Positions 1 through 5,151 of a stretch of DNA of 8,625 bases are shown piece by piece. A model generated the notes under the pieces. The model saw only the letters and a list, made by a program, of their open reading frames with translations. It ran no database searches and was not told the DNA's origin. Position 1 is the stretch's first letter. Each line of letters opens with the position of its first letter. Where the stretch lies: contig JAEDGC010000060.1 in assembly GCA_016297695.1 (NCBI GenBank), positions 1 through 8,625 of the forward strand, written 5' to 3'. A program made the position numbers and the translations under genes. Source of the stretch: Bacilli bacterium. GTDB lineage: Bacteria; Bacillota_I; Bacilli_A; RF39; UBA660.

Positions 1-17
1 AAAATTTATTCATAAGA

Positions 18-43
18 AAACCTCTAGAAAAATCTAGGGGTTT
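18..43 (+). terminator. Hairpin with TTTGTCTACACTCTG tail, probable terminator of a gene to the left
   Basis: Arms AAACCTCTAGA (18-28) and TCTAGGGGTTT (33-43) pair over 11 positions around an AAAA loop. On the plus strand the single imperfection is a U-G wobble; on the minus strand the same position is a C-A mismatch, so the plus strand forms the better hairpin. The 3' side runs into only three U residues and then GTCTACACTCTG, so it is not a textbook intrinsic terminator. It most likely ends transcription of a plus-strand gene lying left of the window, converging on rpsD. The stem is seen directly; the termination role is inferred. Confidence 0.5.
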
Positions 44-56
44 GTCTACACTCTGT

Positions 57-92
57 AAAAAAAGAAAATCTTATTTGAGATTTTCTTTTTTT
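57..92 (-). terminator. rpsD intrinsic terminator (symmetrical)
   Basis: Perfect 15-bp inverted repeat: AAAAAAAGAAAATCT at 57-71 and AGATTTTCTTTTTTT at 78-92, with a 6-nt loop. Read on the minus strand it begins three bases after the rpsD stop codon (95-97) and gives a stem followed by a run of seven U residues, the standard form of a factor-independent terminator. The A-tract/T-tract symmetry means it could also stop plus-strand transcription coming from the left. Confidence 0.85.
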
Positions 93-94
93 TA

Positions 95-697
95 TTATCT
101 ATTGTAGAATTCAACGATAAGTGATTCATTAATTTCTTGATTTAATTCACTACGATCTGGATATCTAACATATTCACCAGACATTTTTTTATCATCAAAT
201 GAAACAAATGCAACTCTGTTAATAGTAGCTTCTAAAGATTCTTTAATTGCTTTATGATCTAAAGAATTTTCTTTAACAGCAATTATATCACCTGGTTTAC
301 AAGTATAAGATGGAATATCAACTTTGATACCATTTACTGTAATATGACCATGGTTAACAATTTGTCTAGCTCCACGTCTAGTTCTAGCAAGTCCCATACG
401 ATAAACTAAATTATCAATTCTACTTTCAAGTAATTTTAATAAGTTTTCACCAGCAACACCATGCATTTTAACAGCACGATCAAATACTTTTCTAAATTGT
501 TTTTCATTTAAACCATAAATAAGTCTAACCTTTTGTTTTTCTTGTAATTGAACACCATATTCAGAAAGTTTTTTACGTCTGTCAGCACCATGTTGACCAG
601 GAGCGTAAGGACGACGAGCTAATTCTTTACCATTTTCTAAAGTAGAAAAACCTAATCTTCTAGATTTTTTATAAACTGGTCCAGTATATCTTGCCAT
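95..697 (-). CDS. rpsD: Small-subunit ribosomal protein S4
   Basis: This is a 200-residue primary-binding protein of the 30S subunit. It nucleates assembly on the 5' domain of 16S rRNA, and the 200-aa length equals that of Bacillus S4. The N-terminus MARYTGPVYKKSRRLGFS is the family signature. The S4 RNA-binding domain occupies about residues 91-155, with the typical ESRIDNLVYRMGLARTRR stretch and NHGHITVNG turn. The first 45 residues contain no cysteines, so this is the zinc-independent form. An in-frame ATG seven codons upstream is rejected as the start, because the ATG at 697 has AAGGAG (706-711) placed 8 nt away and gives the canonical N-terminus. The gene stands alone, with its own promoter, structured leader and terminator. 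In Bacillus subtilis rpsD is likewise monocistronic, lies near ezrA and is repressed by S4 through its leader; the same control is inferred here. Confidence 0.98.
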   Translation of the reverse strand: MARYTGPVYKKSRRLGFSTLENGKELARRPYAPGQHGADRRKKLSEYGVQLQEKQKVRLIYGLNEKQFRKVFDRAVKMHGVAGENLLKLLESRIDNLVYRMGLARTRRGARQIVNHGHITVNGIKVDIPSYTCKPGDIIAVKENSLDHKAIKESLEATINRVAFVSFDDKKMSGEYVRYPDRSELNQEINESLIVEFYNR

Positions 698-853
698 AAA
701 TATATCTCCTTTCTTCATATTTGCTAAATTAATTTTGCTTTGTTATATAGTAGGGAGTTTGTTTTAATATTTCATTAGGGCAGTTCTAAATACTTTAAAA
801 GTCACTTGCCAACAAACACATTACAATACTAAAAGCACTGCCATTAATTCGCA
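698..853 (-). promoter_or_regulatory. rpsD mRNA leader, probable S4 autoregulatory pseudoknot
   Basis: The untranslated stretch between the predicted rpsD transcription start and its start codon is about 155 nt, far longer than a ribosome site needs. On the minus strand, GGCAGT (837-842) pairs with ACTGCC (779-784). This helix extends outward across a small internal loop by ATTA (845-848) with TAAT (774-777). Inside it GCTTT (832-836) can pair with AAAGT (792-796), including one G-U. GTTTGTT (811-817), inside the loop of the first helix, is complementary over 7 bp to AACAAAC (757-763), downstream of that helix, which is a pseudoknot topology. Leader-mediated autoregulation of rpsD by S4 is established in B. 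subtilis, and S4 also binds a pseudoknot in the E. coli alpha operon mRNA. The complementarities are seen; binding by S4 is inferred. Confidence 0.7.
706..711 (-). promoter_or_regulatory. Shine-Dalgarno site fixing the rpsD start
   Basis: CTCCTT on the plus strand reads AAGGAG on the minus strand, 8 nt before the ATG at 697. The in-frame ATG at 718 lies upstream of this site and cannot use it, so the 200-residue form is the real protein. Confidence 0.9.
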
Positions 854-859
854 ATATTA

Positions 860-887
860 ATTATACACTATATTTTTATAATGTCAA
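860..887 (-). promoter_or_regulatory. rpsD promoter (SigA type)
   Basis: On the minus strand, a perfect TTGACA (882-887) and a perfect TATAAT (860-865) are separated by 16 nt. Transcription would start near 853, placing the whole pseudoknot region in the mRNA. It is the best match to the housekeeping consensus in the window, fitting a ribosomal protein gene. Confidence 0.85.
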
Positions 888-972
888 ATAAAATATATGC
901 TTAAAACAGATAAAAATGGTTAAAAATCATTAATTTTTTGATAAAAATAATGTAAAGTAAAAAATAAAATAT

Positions 973-1001
973 TAGACAATAAAGTGTTAATATGAAATAA
1001 T
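973..1001 (+). promoter_or_regulatory. Candidate promoter for the two small unknown genes
   Basis: TAGACA (973-978), a 17-nt spacer, then AATAAT (996-1001) preceded by TG at 993-994, an extended -10 arrangement. It lies about 25 nt before the first gene's start and diverges from the rpsD promoter. In DNA this AT-rich, weak -10 matches are common, so this is moderate evidence. Confidence 0.45.
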
Positions 1002-1012
1002 TTAATAGTAGT

Positions 1013-1020
1013 AGGGAGTG
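1013..1020 (+). promoter_or_regulatory. Shine-Dalgarno site deciding the start at 1027
   Basis: AGGGAGTG matches the extended anti-Shine-Dalgarno complement (AGGAGGTG). The GTG at 1018 overlaps this site and so has no spacing, whereas the GTG at 1027 lies 8 nt after AGGGAG. The same geometry recurs before mutL, miaA and the gene at 4146. Confidence 0.75.
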
Positions 1021-1026
1021 ACTATA

Positions 1027-1314
1027 GTGGTATACAAATATAAAGTTTTAAAAAAATATGATAAAGAGAAAAGAAATTTAGCATATATTGCTGGTATTTC
1101 ATCAATTGGAATGGCTTATAAAATGTCACTAGCACCAATAGATATAACTGATGCTTTATTTGTAGAAAGAGAAGCCATAAAAATGTATAAAAATTATAAT
1201 ACTTATTTTGATTTATTAACTCCAAAAATGCTTATGAATATTTCAATCTCAGCTATGAATATGTCACGTAATTTAGATAAATATAAGACGGGAGTTATAA
1301 AATATAGTTTATGA
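1027..1314 (+). CDS. Small protein of unknown function, first of a two-gene operon
   Basis: A 95-residue protein I do not recognise, starting MVYKYKVLKKYDKEKRN. It has a basic N-terminus (about residues 1-15), a moderately hydrophobic segment with glycines and serines at about residues 18-40 (IAGISSIGMAY onward) and a methionine-rich C-terminal part (LTPKMLMNISISAMNMSRN). The hydrophobic part is too short and mixed to call a membrane span, so a small helical cytosolic protein is more likely. Start: the GTG at 1027 is chosen because AGGGAG lies 8 nt before it; the GTG at 1018 sits inside that site. The stop TGA overlaps the ATG of the next gene (ATGA), so the two are probably translationally coupled. 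There is one gene on either side of known function, rpsD (divergent) and ezrA (downstream), but nothing ties this gene to either job. An HMM comparison with small DUF families would be the first test. Confidence 0.72.
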   Translation: MVYKYKVLKKYDKEKRNLAYIAGISSIGMAYKMSLAPIDITDALFVEREAIKMYKNYNTYFDLLTPKMLMNISISAMNMSRNLDKYKTGVIKYSL

Positions 1315-1550
1315 AAATAGATGAAGAAGTAATTGAAGTAAATAAAAAAGAATATACTGTTGTTTCAACATTAAATAAGAGTGCACAAAAATTTGCTTAT
1401 ATAATAAATAATGATAATTATAATGATGTATTGTTTGTAAAATTGAATAAAAATGAGTTAGAAGTAATTGAAGATAAAAAAGTATTAAAAGAATTAATAA
1501 AATTATTTAATAAAAAAATAAATAAAAAAAAGTTAATGGAAAGCTGTTAA
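1311..1550 (+). CDS. Small conserved-looking protein, possibly DUF1292-like
   Basis: A 79-residue acidic/lysine-rich protein that starts at an ATG overlapping the previous stop by four bases. No good Shine-Dalgarno site is close (GGGAG ends 16 nt upstream) and an in-frame stop lies just before, so translation probably depends on coupling. The sequence alternates like a short beta sheet (VNKKEYTVVSTL, FAYIINND, DVLFVKLN, LEVIED) followed by a lysine-rich helix to the C-terminus. This layout (EYTVV...; a mid-chain VLFVK strand; an ELEVIEDKKVLKEL tail) faintly resembles DUF1292/YrzB-type small Firmicutes proteins, but this is pattern memory, not a demonstrated match. The last codons and stop lie in a hairpin that precedes ezrA. 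The function is unknown. Confidence 0.75.
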   Translation: MKIDEEVIEVNKKEYTVVSTLNKSAQKFAYIINNDNYNDVLFVKLNKNELEVIEDKKVLKELIKLFNKKINKKKLMESC

Positions 1551-1558
1551 CTTTTTTT
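1525..1558 (+). terminator. AT-rich hairpin over the end of the second small gene
   Basis: AAAAAAAGTTAA (1525-1536) and TTAACTTTTTTT (1547-1558) form a perfect 12-bp inverted repeat with a 10-nt loop; the stop codon (1548-1550) is inside the 3' arm. The GTTAA/TTAAC core followed by seven U residues resembles an intrinsic terminator, but it has a single G-C pair, so it may only attenuate. Its T-run overlaps the -35 region of the ezrA promoter. Confidence 0.5.
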
Positions 1559-1585
1559 ACATTAAACAATATTTTATGGTAAAAT
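1556..1585 (+). promoter_or_regulatory. ezrA promoter (extended -10)
   Basis: TTTACA (1556-1561), an 18-nt spacer, and TGG-TAAAAT (1577-1585) form an extended -10 promoter. The start would lie near 1592, giving a short leader before the AGGAAGTGG ribosome site and the ATG at 1610. The TATGGTA(A/T)AAT core is shared with the promoter at 4113-4121. Confidence 0.65.
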
Positions 1586-1609
1586 AATTATAGAGTAGGA
1601 AGTGGTATT

Positions 1610-3331
1610 ATGAATACAACAACATTTATATTAGTTGCAATACTATATTATGTGGTAACTGTAGCAATACTTATATTAGTTTTAAATTTAATATCACGTC
1701 ATGATAAGAAAAAATATTCTAATGAAATAACAGAATTAGAAAGAGATAAGAATTTAATTATATCAGCATCCATTTTATCAGAATTAAATAAAGTTGAACC
1801 ACTTGTAAATAATGAAAATATGAGTGAAACATATAATGGATGGCAAGAAAAATTTAAAAAAATAAAAGATGAGGAAGTTCCTAAAATAACTGATGCATTA
1901 ATTGAAATAGAAGATTTATTTCATGAACAAAAATATAAAGAGTTAAAACAAAAAATTGCTGAAACAGAATTACAAATATATTATGTAAAAACAAAAGCTA
2001 ATTTTTTACTAGATGAAATCAAAGAAATAACCTTATCTGAAGAAAAGAATAGAGAAACAATAACAAAATTGAAATCTAGCTATCGTGAAATAGTTGCAAA
2101 ATACAATAATAATAAAGAAGATTATAAAGAAGTTGAAGGACCTTTAGAATTACAATTTGAAAACGTAGATAAATTATTTAGTGCTTTTGAATTATCAATG
2201 GATAAAAATCAATATACTGAAGTTGGAAAAATAGTAAAAGCAATAGATGATACTATTGGTAATTTAAAAATTGTTATTGAGGAAACACCAAGTATTATTT
2301 TATTAGTTAAAAAATTAATTCCTAAGAAAATAGCAGATATAAAACGAATTGAAGAAAAAATGACTAAAGAAGGTTTTAATTTAGACTTTTTAAATATTGA
2401 TTATAATATTACTGAGTCAAATAAAAAAATAGCAGATATATTTCAAAGACTTAATGTTTTAAATTTAGAAGATTCAATTTTTGAGTTAAAAACAATTCTA
2501 GATTATTTTGATTCAATATATAATGATTTTGATAAGGAAAAAGTTGCTAAGAAAATATATGAAGAATATAGTAGAACAATTTTGATAAAAATCAGTAAAT
2601 TAGAAAAAATAAATAATGATTTATATAAGAAAATAGATGATATTAAATATAGTTATGATTTATCTGATGAAGAAGCTAGTATTATTGATACTATTCACCA
2701 TGAATTAAAAAATTTAAGAGAAGAATATGATCGTGTAATTAATTTATATCGTAGTAAGAGATCATATTATACGAAACTTGCTAAAGAGATGGAATTAATT
2801 AATATTAAATTGATTAAAACAGAAGAAAAATTAGAGGTTGCTCTTAGAACTTTAGGAAGTTTAAAAGAAGATGAATTAAGAGCTAGAGAACAACTTGATG
2901 ATATCAAAAATATTTTGAAAAAATCAAAAAATAAAGTTAGAGAATTTAAATTACCTTTTGTTCCTAAAAACTATTATGTTGAATTATCTGAAGCTACAAT
3001 GGCGATTAATGATATTGTTAAAGAACTCGATAAAACTCCAATATCAATTAAAATATTAAATACAAGAGTAGATACAGCAAGAGATTTAGTATTAAAAGTT
3101 TATACTAATATCAATGAACTTGTAAAAACTGCTAAAATGGCAGAACTTGCAATAGTATATGGTAATAGATATCGTATTTTAAATAAAGATGTTGATTTAG
3201 GATTATTAAAGGCCGAAAATTCTTTTTATAAAGGTAATTTTAAATTAGCTTTAGAAAATGCTATTAATTCAATAAATATTGTTGAACCTGGTATTCATAA
3301 AAGATTAATTGATGAGTATAAAAATGAATAA
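1610..3331 (+). CDS. ezrA: Septation ring formation regulator EzrA
   Basis: 573 residues, close to the 562 of B. subtilis EzrA. An N-terminal membrane span (about residues 6-28) is followed by a basic stretch and then a cytoplasmic part that is almost wholly helical and coiled-coil, as in the spectrin-like repeats of this family. Diagnostic stretches are NGWQEKF near residue 76, where the family has a W-containing FEKWREEW, LLDEIKEITLSEEKNRE around 133, the ELRAREQL segment near 420, and the C-terminal GNRYR at 518-522, at the place of the family's QNR patch that helps position the protein at mid-cell, followed by AENSFYKGNFKLALENA and a terminal EPG. EzrA binds FtsZ, prevents extra Z rings near the poles and links Z-ring assembly to wall synthesis. 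The start is supported by AGGAAGTGG just upstream. It has its own promoter and ends in a terminator shared with the convergent sigK. B. subtilis also keeps ezrA near rpsD. Confidence 0.95.
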   Translation: MNTTTFILVAILYYVVTVAILILVLNLISRHDKKKYSNEITELERDKNLIISASILSELNKVEPLVNNENMSETYNGWQEKFKKIKDEEVPKITDALIEIEDLFHEQKYKELKQKIAETELQIYYVKTKANFLLDEIKEITLSEEKNRETITKLKSSYREIVAKYNNNKEDYKEVEGPLELQFENVDKLFSAFELSMDKNQYTEVGKIVKAIDDTIGNLKIVIEETPSIILLVKKLIPKKIADIKRIEEKMTKEGFNLDFLNIDYNITESNKKIADIFQRLNVLNLEDSIFELKTILDYFDSIYNDFDKEKVAKKIYEEYSRTILIKISKLEKINNDLYKKIDDIKYSYDLSDEEASIIDTIHHELKNLREEYDRVINLYRSKRSYYTKLAKEMELINIKLIKTEEKLEVALRTLGSLKEDELRAREQLDDIKNILKKSKNKVREFKLPFVPKNYYVELSEATMAINDIVKELDKTPISIKILNTRVDTARDLVLKVYTNINELVKTAKMAELAIVYGNRYRILNKDVDLGLLKAENSFYKGNFKLALENAINSINIVEPGIHKRLIDEYKNE

Positions 3332-3360
3332 AAATGAAATTAACTATATTTCATTTTTAT
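3328..3360. terminator. Shared bidirectional terminator of ezrA and sigK
   Basis: ATAAAAATGAAAT (3328-3340) and ATTTCATTTTTAT (3348-3360) form a perfect 13-bp inverted repeat around a 7-nt loop. The ezrA stop codon (3329-3331) lies in one arm, the sigK stop (3344-3346) is mostly in the loop, and the last sigK codons are in the other arm. A T-run follows on the plus strand and an AT-rich stretch on the minus strand. The stem has only one G-C pair, so its strength is uncertain, but it is the only terminator-like structure between the two convergent genes. Confidence 0.65.
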
Positions 3361-4039
3361 TTTTTATAAATTCTCTTAATATTTTAGTTAAAGCTCTTTT
3401 TTCTATTCTAGATACATAACTTCGCGATATTTTTAATTGTTTAGCTATTTCTTTTTGGGTATATTCATTACTTCCTGCAAGACCATATCTTTTAATTATA
3501 ATTTCTTTTTCTCTATCATTTAAAAGGCTTAAATAATTATTTAGTAGTTTAATATTATCTTTAGTATGTAAAATATCATTTATATCAGGACTATTATCTT
3601 TTAAAACATCAATTAAATTAATTTCATTCCCATCTTTATCATAACCAATTGAGTCATTTAAACTTATATTATTTAAGTTTTTTTTGTTGCTTCTAAAAAA
3701 CATTAATATTTCATTTTCAATACAACGAGCTGCATATGTCGTAATTTTAGTTGGTTTATTATTATTATAAGAATCGATACCTTTAATTAAACCTATTGTT
3801 CCAATACTAATTAAATCATCAGGATCAACGCTTTTTTTATCAAATTTTTTTACTATATGGGCAACTAATCTTAAATTATGTTCAATTAATATATTACGGG
3901 CATTTTTATCACCTTGTAACATTAAATTAATATATTTTTCTTCTTCATCTTTATCTAATGGTTGTAAAAAAACATTGTTTGAATAGCTACCTGTAAAAAA
4001 ACATAAATCTTTTATTAAATTAACTATTGAAAAAAACAT
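3344..4039 (-). CDS. sigK: Sporulation sigma factor SigK, with pro-sequence-like N-terminus
   Basis: A 231-residue sigma-70 family protein that closely follows B. subtilis SigK: region 2.1-2.2 with NLRLVAHIVKKF (55-66) and DDLISIGTIGLIKGIDSY (74-91), the -10-recognising stretch TYAARCIENEILMFFR (101-116), DKDGNEINLIDVLK (134-147), and the region 4 helix-turn-helix YTQKEIAKQLKISRSYVSRI (193-212). SigK directs late mother-cell transcription during spore formation (coat and cortex genes). The first 18 residues are hydrophobic (FFSIVNLIKDLCFFTGS), then SYSNNVF, which aligns with the B. subtilis pro-SigK site where the mature protein begins at a Tyr; cleavage between S18 and Y19 is inferred. The gene is uninterrupted (no skin-type element). 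The second of two adjacent ATGs (4039) is chosen from spacing to AAGGAAGTG. It could also be annotated SigE-like, but region 4 and the N-terminus favour SigK. Confidence 0.9.
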   Translation of the reverse strand: MFFSIVNLIKDLCFFTGSYSNNVFLQPLDKDEEEKYINLMLQGDKNARNILIEHNLRLVAHIVKKFDKKSVDPDDLISIGTIGLIKGIDSYNNNKPTKITTYAARCIENEILMFFRSNKKNLNNISLNDSIGYDKDGNEINLIDVLKDNSPDINDILHTKDNIKLLNNYLSLLNDREKEIIIKRYGLAGSNEYTQKEIAKQLKISRSYVSRIEKRALTKILREFIKNKNEI

Positions 4040-4043
4040 CATA

Positions 4044-4052
4044 CACTTCCTT
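4044..4052 (-). promoter_or_regulatory. Shine-Dalgarno site of sigK
   Basis: On the minus strand it reads AAGGAAGTG, eight of nine bases of the ideal site. Two consecutive ATGs follow, at 4042 and 4039. The first is only 1 nt after the nine-base site, the second 4 nt after it. Comparison with ezrA, which has 4 to 5 nt after its AGGAAGTG, favours the second, so the protein is 231 rather than 232 residues. Confidence 0.65.
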
Positions 4053-4063
4053 TATAAAATAAT

Positions 4064-4103
4064 ATTATAGTAAAAAAACTTTATGCTACTTATTTTAAAA
4101 GTG
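4064..4103 (-). promoter_or_regulatory. Candidate sigK promoter region: mother-cell-like -10 and a TATAAT
   Basis: On the minus strand, CATAAAGT (4078-4085) differs by one base from the SigE -10 consensus CATACANT and fits the CATA core used by SigK. CACT (4100-4103) lies 14 nt upstream and resembles the SigK -35 core AC, but the spacing is about 2 nt shorter than usual and there is no good SigE -35 match. A perfect TATAAT occurs at 4064-4069, but the base at -35 distance is a poor TAAGTA, so a SigA promoter is not clearly better. B. subtilis sigK is transcribed by SigE and then SigK, so the mother-cell reading is attractive but unproven. Confidence 0.3.
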
Positions 4104-4121
4104 AACTTAATATGGTATAAT
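4093..4121 (+). promoter_or_regulatory. Promoter of the 4146-yqeG-yqeH-mutL-miaA operon
   Basis: A perfect TATAAT (4116-4121) with an extended -10 TGG (4113-4115). The -35 region 17 nt upstream is a weak TTTTAA (4093-4098), which an extended -10 can tolerate. It diverges from and partly overlaps the sigK promoter region. No internal terminator or convincing promoter was seen before miaA, so it probably drives all five genes. Confidence 0.65.
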
Positions 4122-4133
4122 TAAATTATCTTT

Positions 4134-4140
4134 GAGGTGG
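4134..4140 (+). promoter_or_regulatory. Shine-Dalgarno site deciding the start at 4146
   Basis: GAGGTGG with a 5-nt spacer before the ATG at 4146. The in-frame GTG at 4137 is part of this site and is therefore not a plausible start. Confidence 0.8.
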
Positions 4141-4145
4141 TTATA

Positions 4146-4616
4146 ATGAAGAAAATTAATAAAAAACAAAAAAATATATTAAGGTTGGCAGCTACATTCT
4201 TTTTTTGTCTTGCTTTAATATTAATACTTAATTTAGCATTTAACAGTAATAAAGTTGATAAAAAATATACTGGTTTATGGGTAATTGGATATAATTTTTA
4301 TAACAAAGAAAATAATGAAGAATTATTATATTCATTTGTTCAAGAATTACATTTATTAAATGATAAAACATTTTATACAAAAGATATAAATACTCCAGCA
4401 AATGCTAATGAAACTTCAATTCAAGGAAGATATGAAATATCTGGTAATAAAATAACATTTAGTTATGAACAAGATGGCCAAAGTAAAACCAATATTTTGA
4501 TTTATAAAGATGATAAATTATGTACTAATGTTAAATGTGAAACATATTATGTTAGAGATAAGGTAGATAAATATTTTTCTATTTATAATGCTTCTATAGA
4601 AACAAAAGAAGATTAG
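4146..4616 (+). CDS. Small membrane-anchored extracytoplasmic protein, unknown function
   Basis: A 156-residue protein of unrecognised family. A strongly basic N-terminus (KKINKKQKN, then R13) precedes one membrane span at about residues 14-33 (LAATFFFCLALILILNLAF). By the positive-inside rule the remaining roughly 120 residues would lie outside the cell. C21 lies inside the span without a lipobox, so it is not a lipoprotein. The outer part is rich in short predicted strands: TGLWVIGYNF (42-51), SFVQELHLLND (63-73), GRYEISGNKITFSYEQDG (94-111) and NILIYKDDKLC (116-126). This resembles a small lipocalin-like or similar beta-barrel domain; the pattern GxW at the first strand and GRYxIxGNxIxF fits such folds, but no family is assigned. 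Two cysteines (C126, C131) could form a disulfide. It is the first gene of the operon and precedes yqeG by 13 nt. The ATG at 4146 is preferred over the GTG at 4137, which lies in the ribosome site. Confidence 0.8.
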   Translation: MKKINKKQKNILRLAATFFFCLALILILNLAFNSNKVDKKYTGLWVIGYNFYNKENNEELLYSFVQELHLLNDKTFYTKDINTPANANETSIQGRYEISGNKITFSYEQDGQSKTNILIYKDDKLCTNVKCETYYVRDKVDKYFSIYNASIETKED

Positions 4617-4629
4617 AAGGGATAATCTA

Positions 4630-5151
4630 ATGGATAAACTAGTTCCAGATATATATGCTCAAAGTATTTATTCAATTGACTATGAAAAATTAAAACAAAG
4701 AGGTATAAAGTGTCTACTATTTGATTTAGATAATACCATAGCTCCAGTTAATATAAAAGAACCAGATAAAAAAATAAAAGAACTATTTAATGAATTAGAG
4801 TGTATGGGATTTAAATTAATAATTATTTCCAATAGTCCTAAAAATAGGGTAAGACCTTTTAAAGAACATTTAAATGTTGATTCTGCTCATTCTGCAAGTA
4901 AGCCATTTTTAAAAAAATATCGTAAAATAATGCGAGTATATAATTTTAAAGATACAGAAATAGCATGTATTGGGGATCAATTATTTACAGATATTTTAGG
5001 GGCAAATAGAGCAGGATTAACAAGTATTTTGTTAAATCCGATGAGTAATGTTGATTACTTTTGGACTAAAATAAATCGTTATTTTGAAAAAAAAGTATAT
5101 AAATATTTTGCAAAAAGAGAAATTTTAATAAAAGGAAAGTATTATGATTAA
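4630..5151 (+). CDS. yqeG: YqeG family HAD-superfamily IIIA phosphatase
   Basis: 173 residues, against 172 in B. subtilis YqeG. HAD motif I is FDLDNT (31-36) with nucleophile D32 and general acid/base D34, motif II is IISNS (65-69) with S67, the motif III lysine is K91 in ASKPFLKKY, and motif IV is GDQLFTD (115-121) with D116 and D121 as Mg ligands. All catalytic residues are present, so phosphatase activity is expected; the physiological substrate is not established for this family. It is cytosolic and has no membrane segment. AGAAGGGA precedes the ATG by a short spacer. It overlaps yqeH by 8 nt, and the two are adjacent in many Firmicutes, where yqeH functions in 30S assembly; a link of YqeG with that process is suggested by context only. 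Confidence 0.93.
   Translation: MDKLVPDIYAQSIYSIDYEKLKQRGIKCLLFDLDNTIAPVNIKEPDKKIKELFNELECMGFKLIIISNSPKNRVRPFKEHLNVDSAHSASKPFLKKYRKIMRVYNFKDTEIACIGDQLFTDILGANRAGLTSILLNPMSNVDYFWTKINRYFEKKVYKYFAKREILIKGKYYD

Noticed and set aside
698..718. Upstream ATG extending S4 by seven residues (MKKGDIF)
   Set aside because: The extension encodes the ribosome site AAGGAG itself, and the S4 family starts at MARYTGP.
888..972. Extra regulatory element or small gene between the divergent rpsD and small-gene promoters
   Set aside because: Only AT-rich sequence with short imperfect repeats around ATCATTAATTTTTTGAT was seen; pairing is at most 4 bp and no frame has a ribosome site.
1022..1225. Minus-strand open frame of 67 codons opposite the first small gene
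   Set aside because: Phe/Tyr/Leu-rich translation typical of an AT-rich shadow frame, with no ribosome site and fully overlapped by a better-supported gene.
3344..4039. A skin-like prophage insertion or split sigK
   Set aside because: The sigma factor frame is continuous from the pro-sequence through region 4, with no recombinase or attachment repeats in the window.
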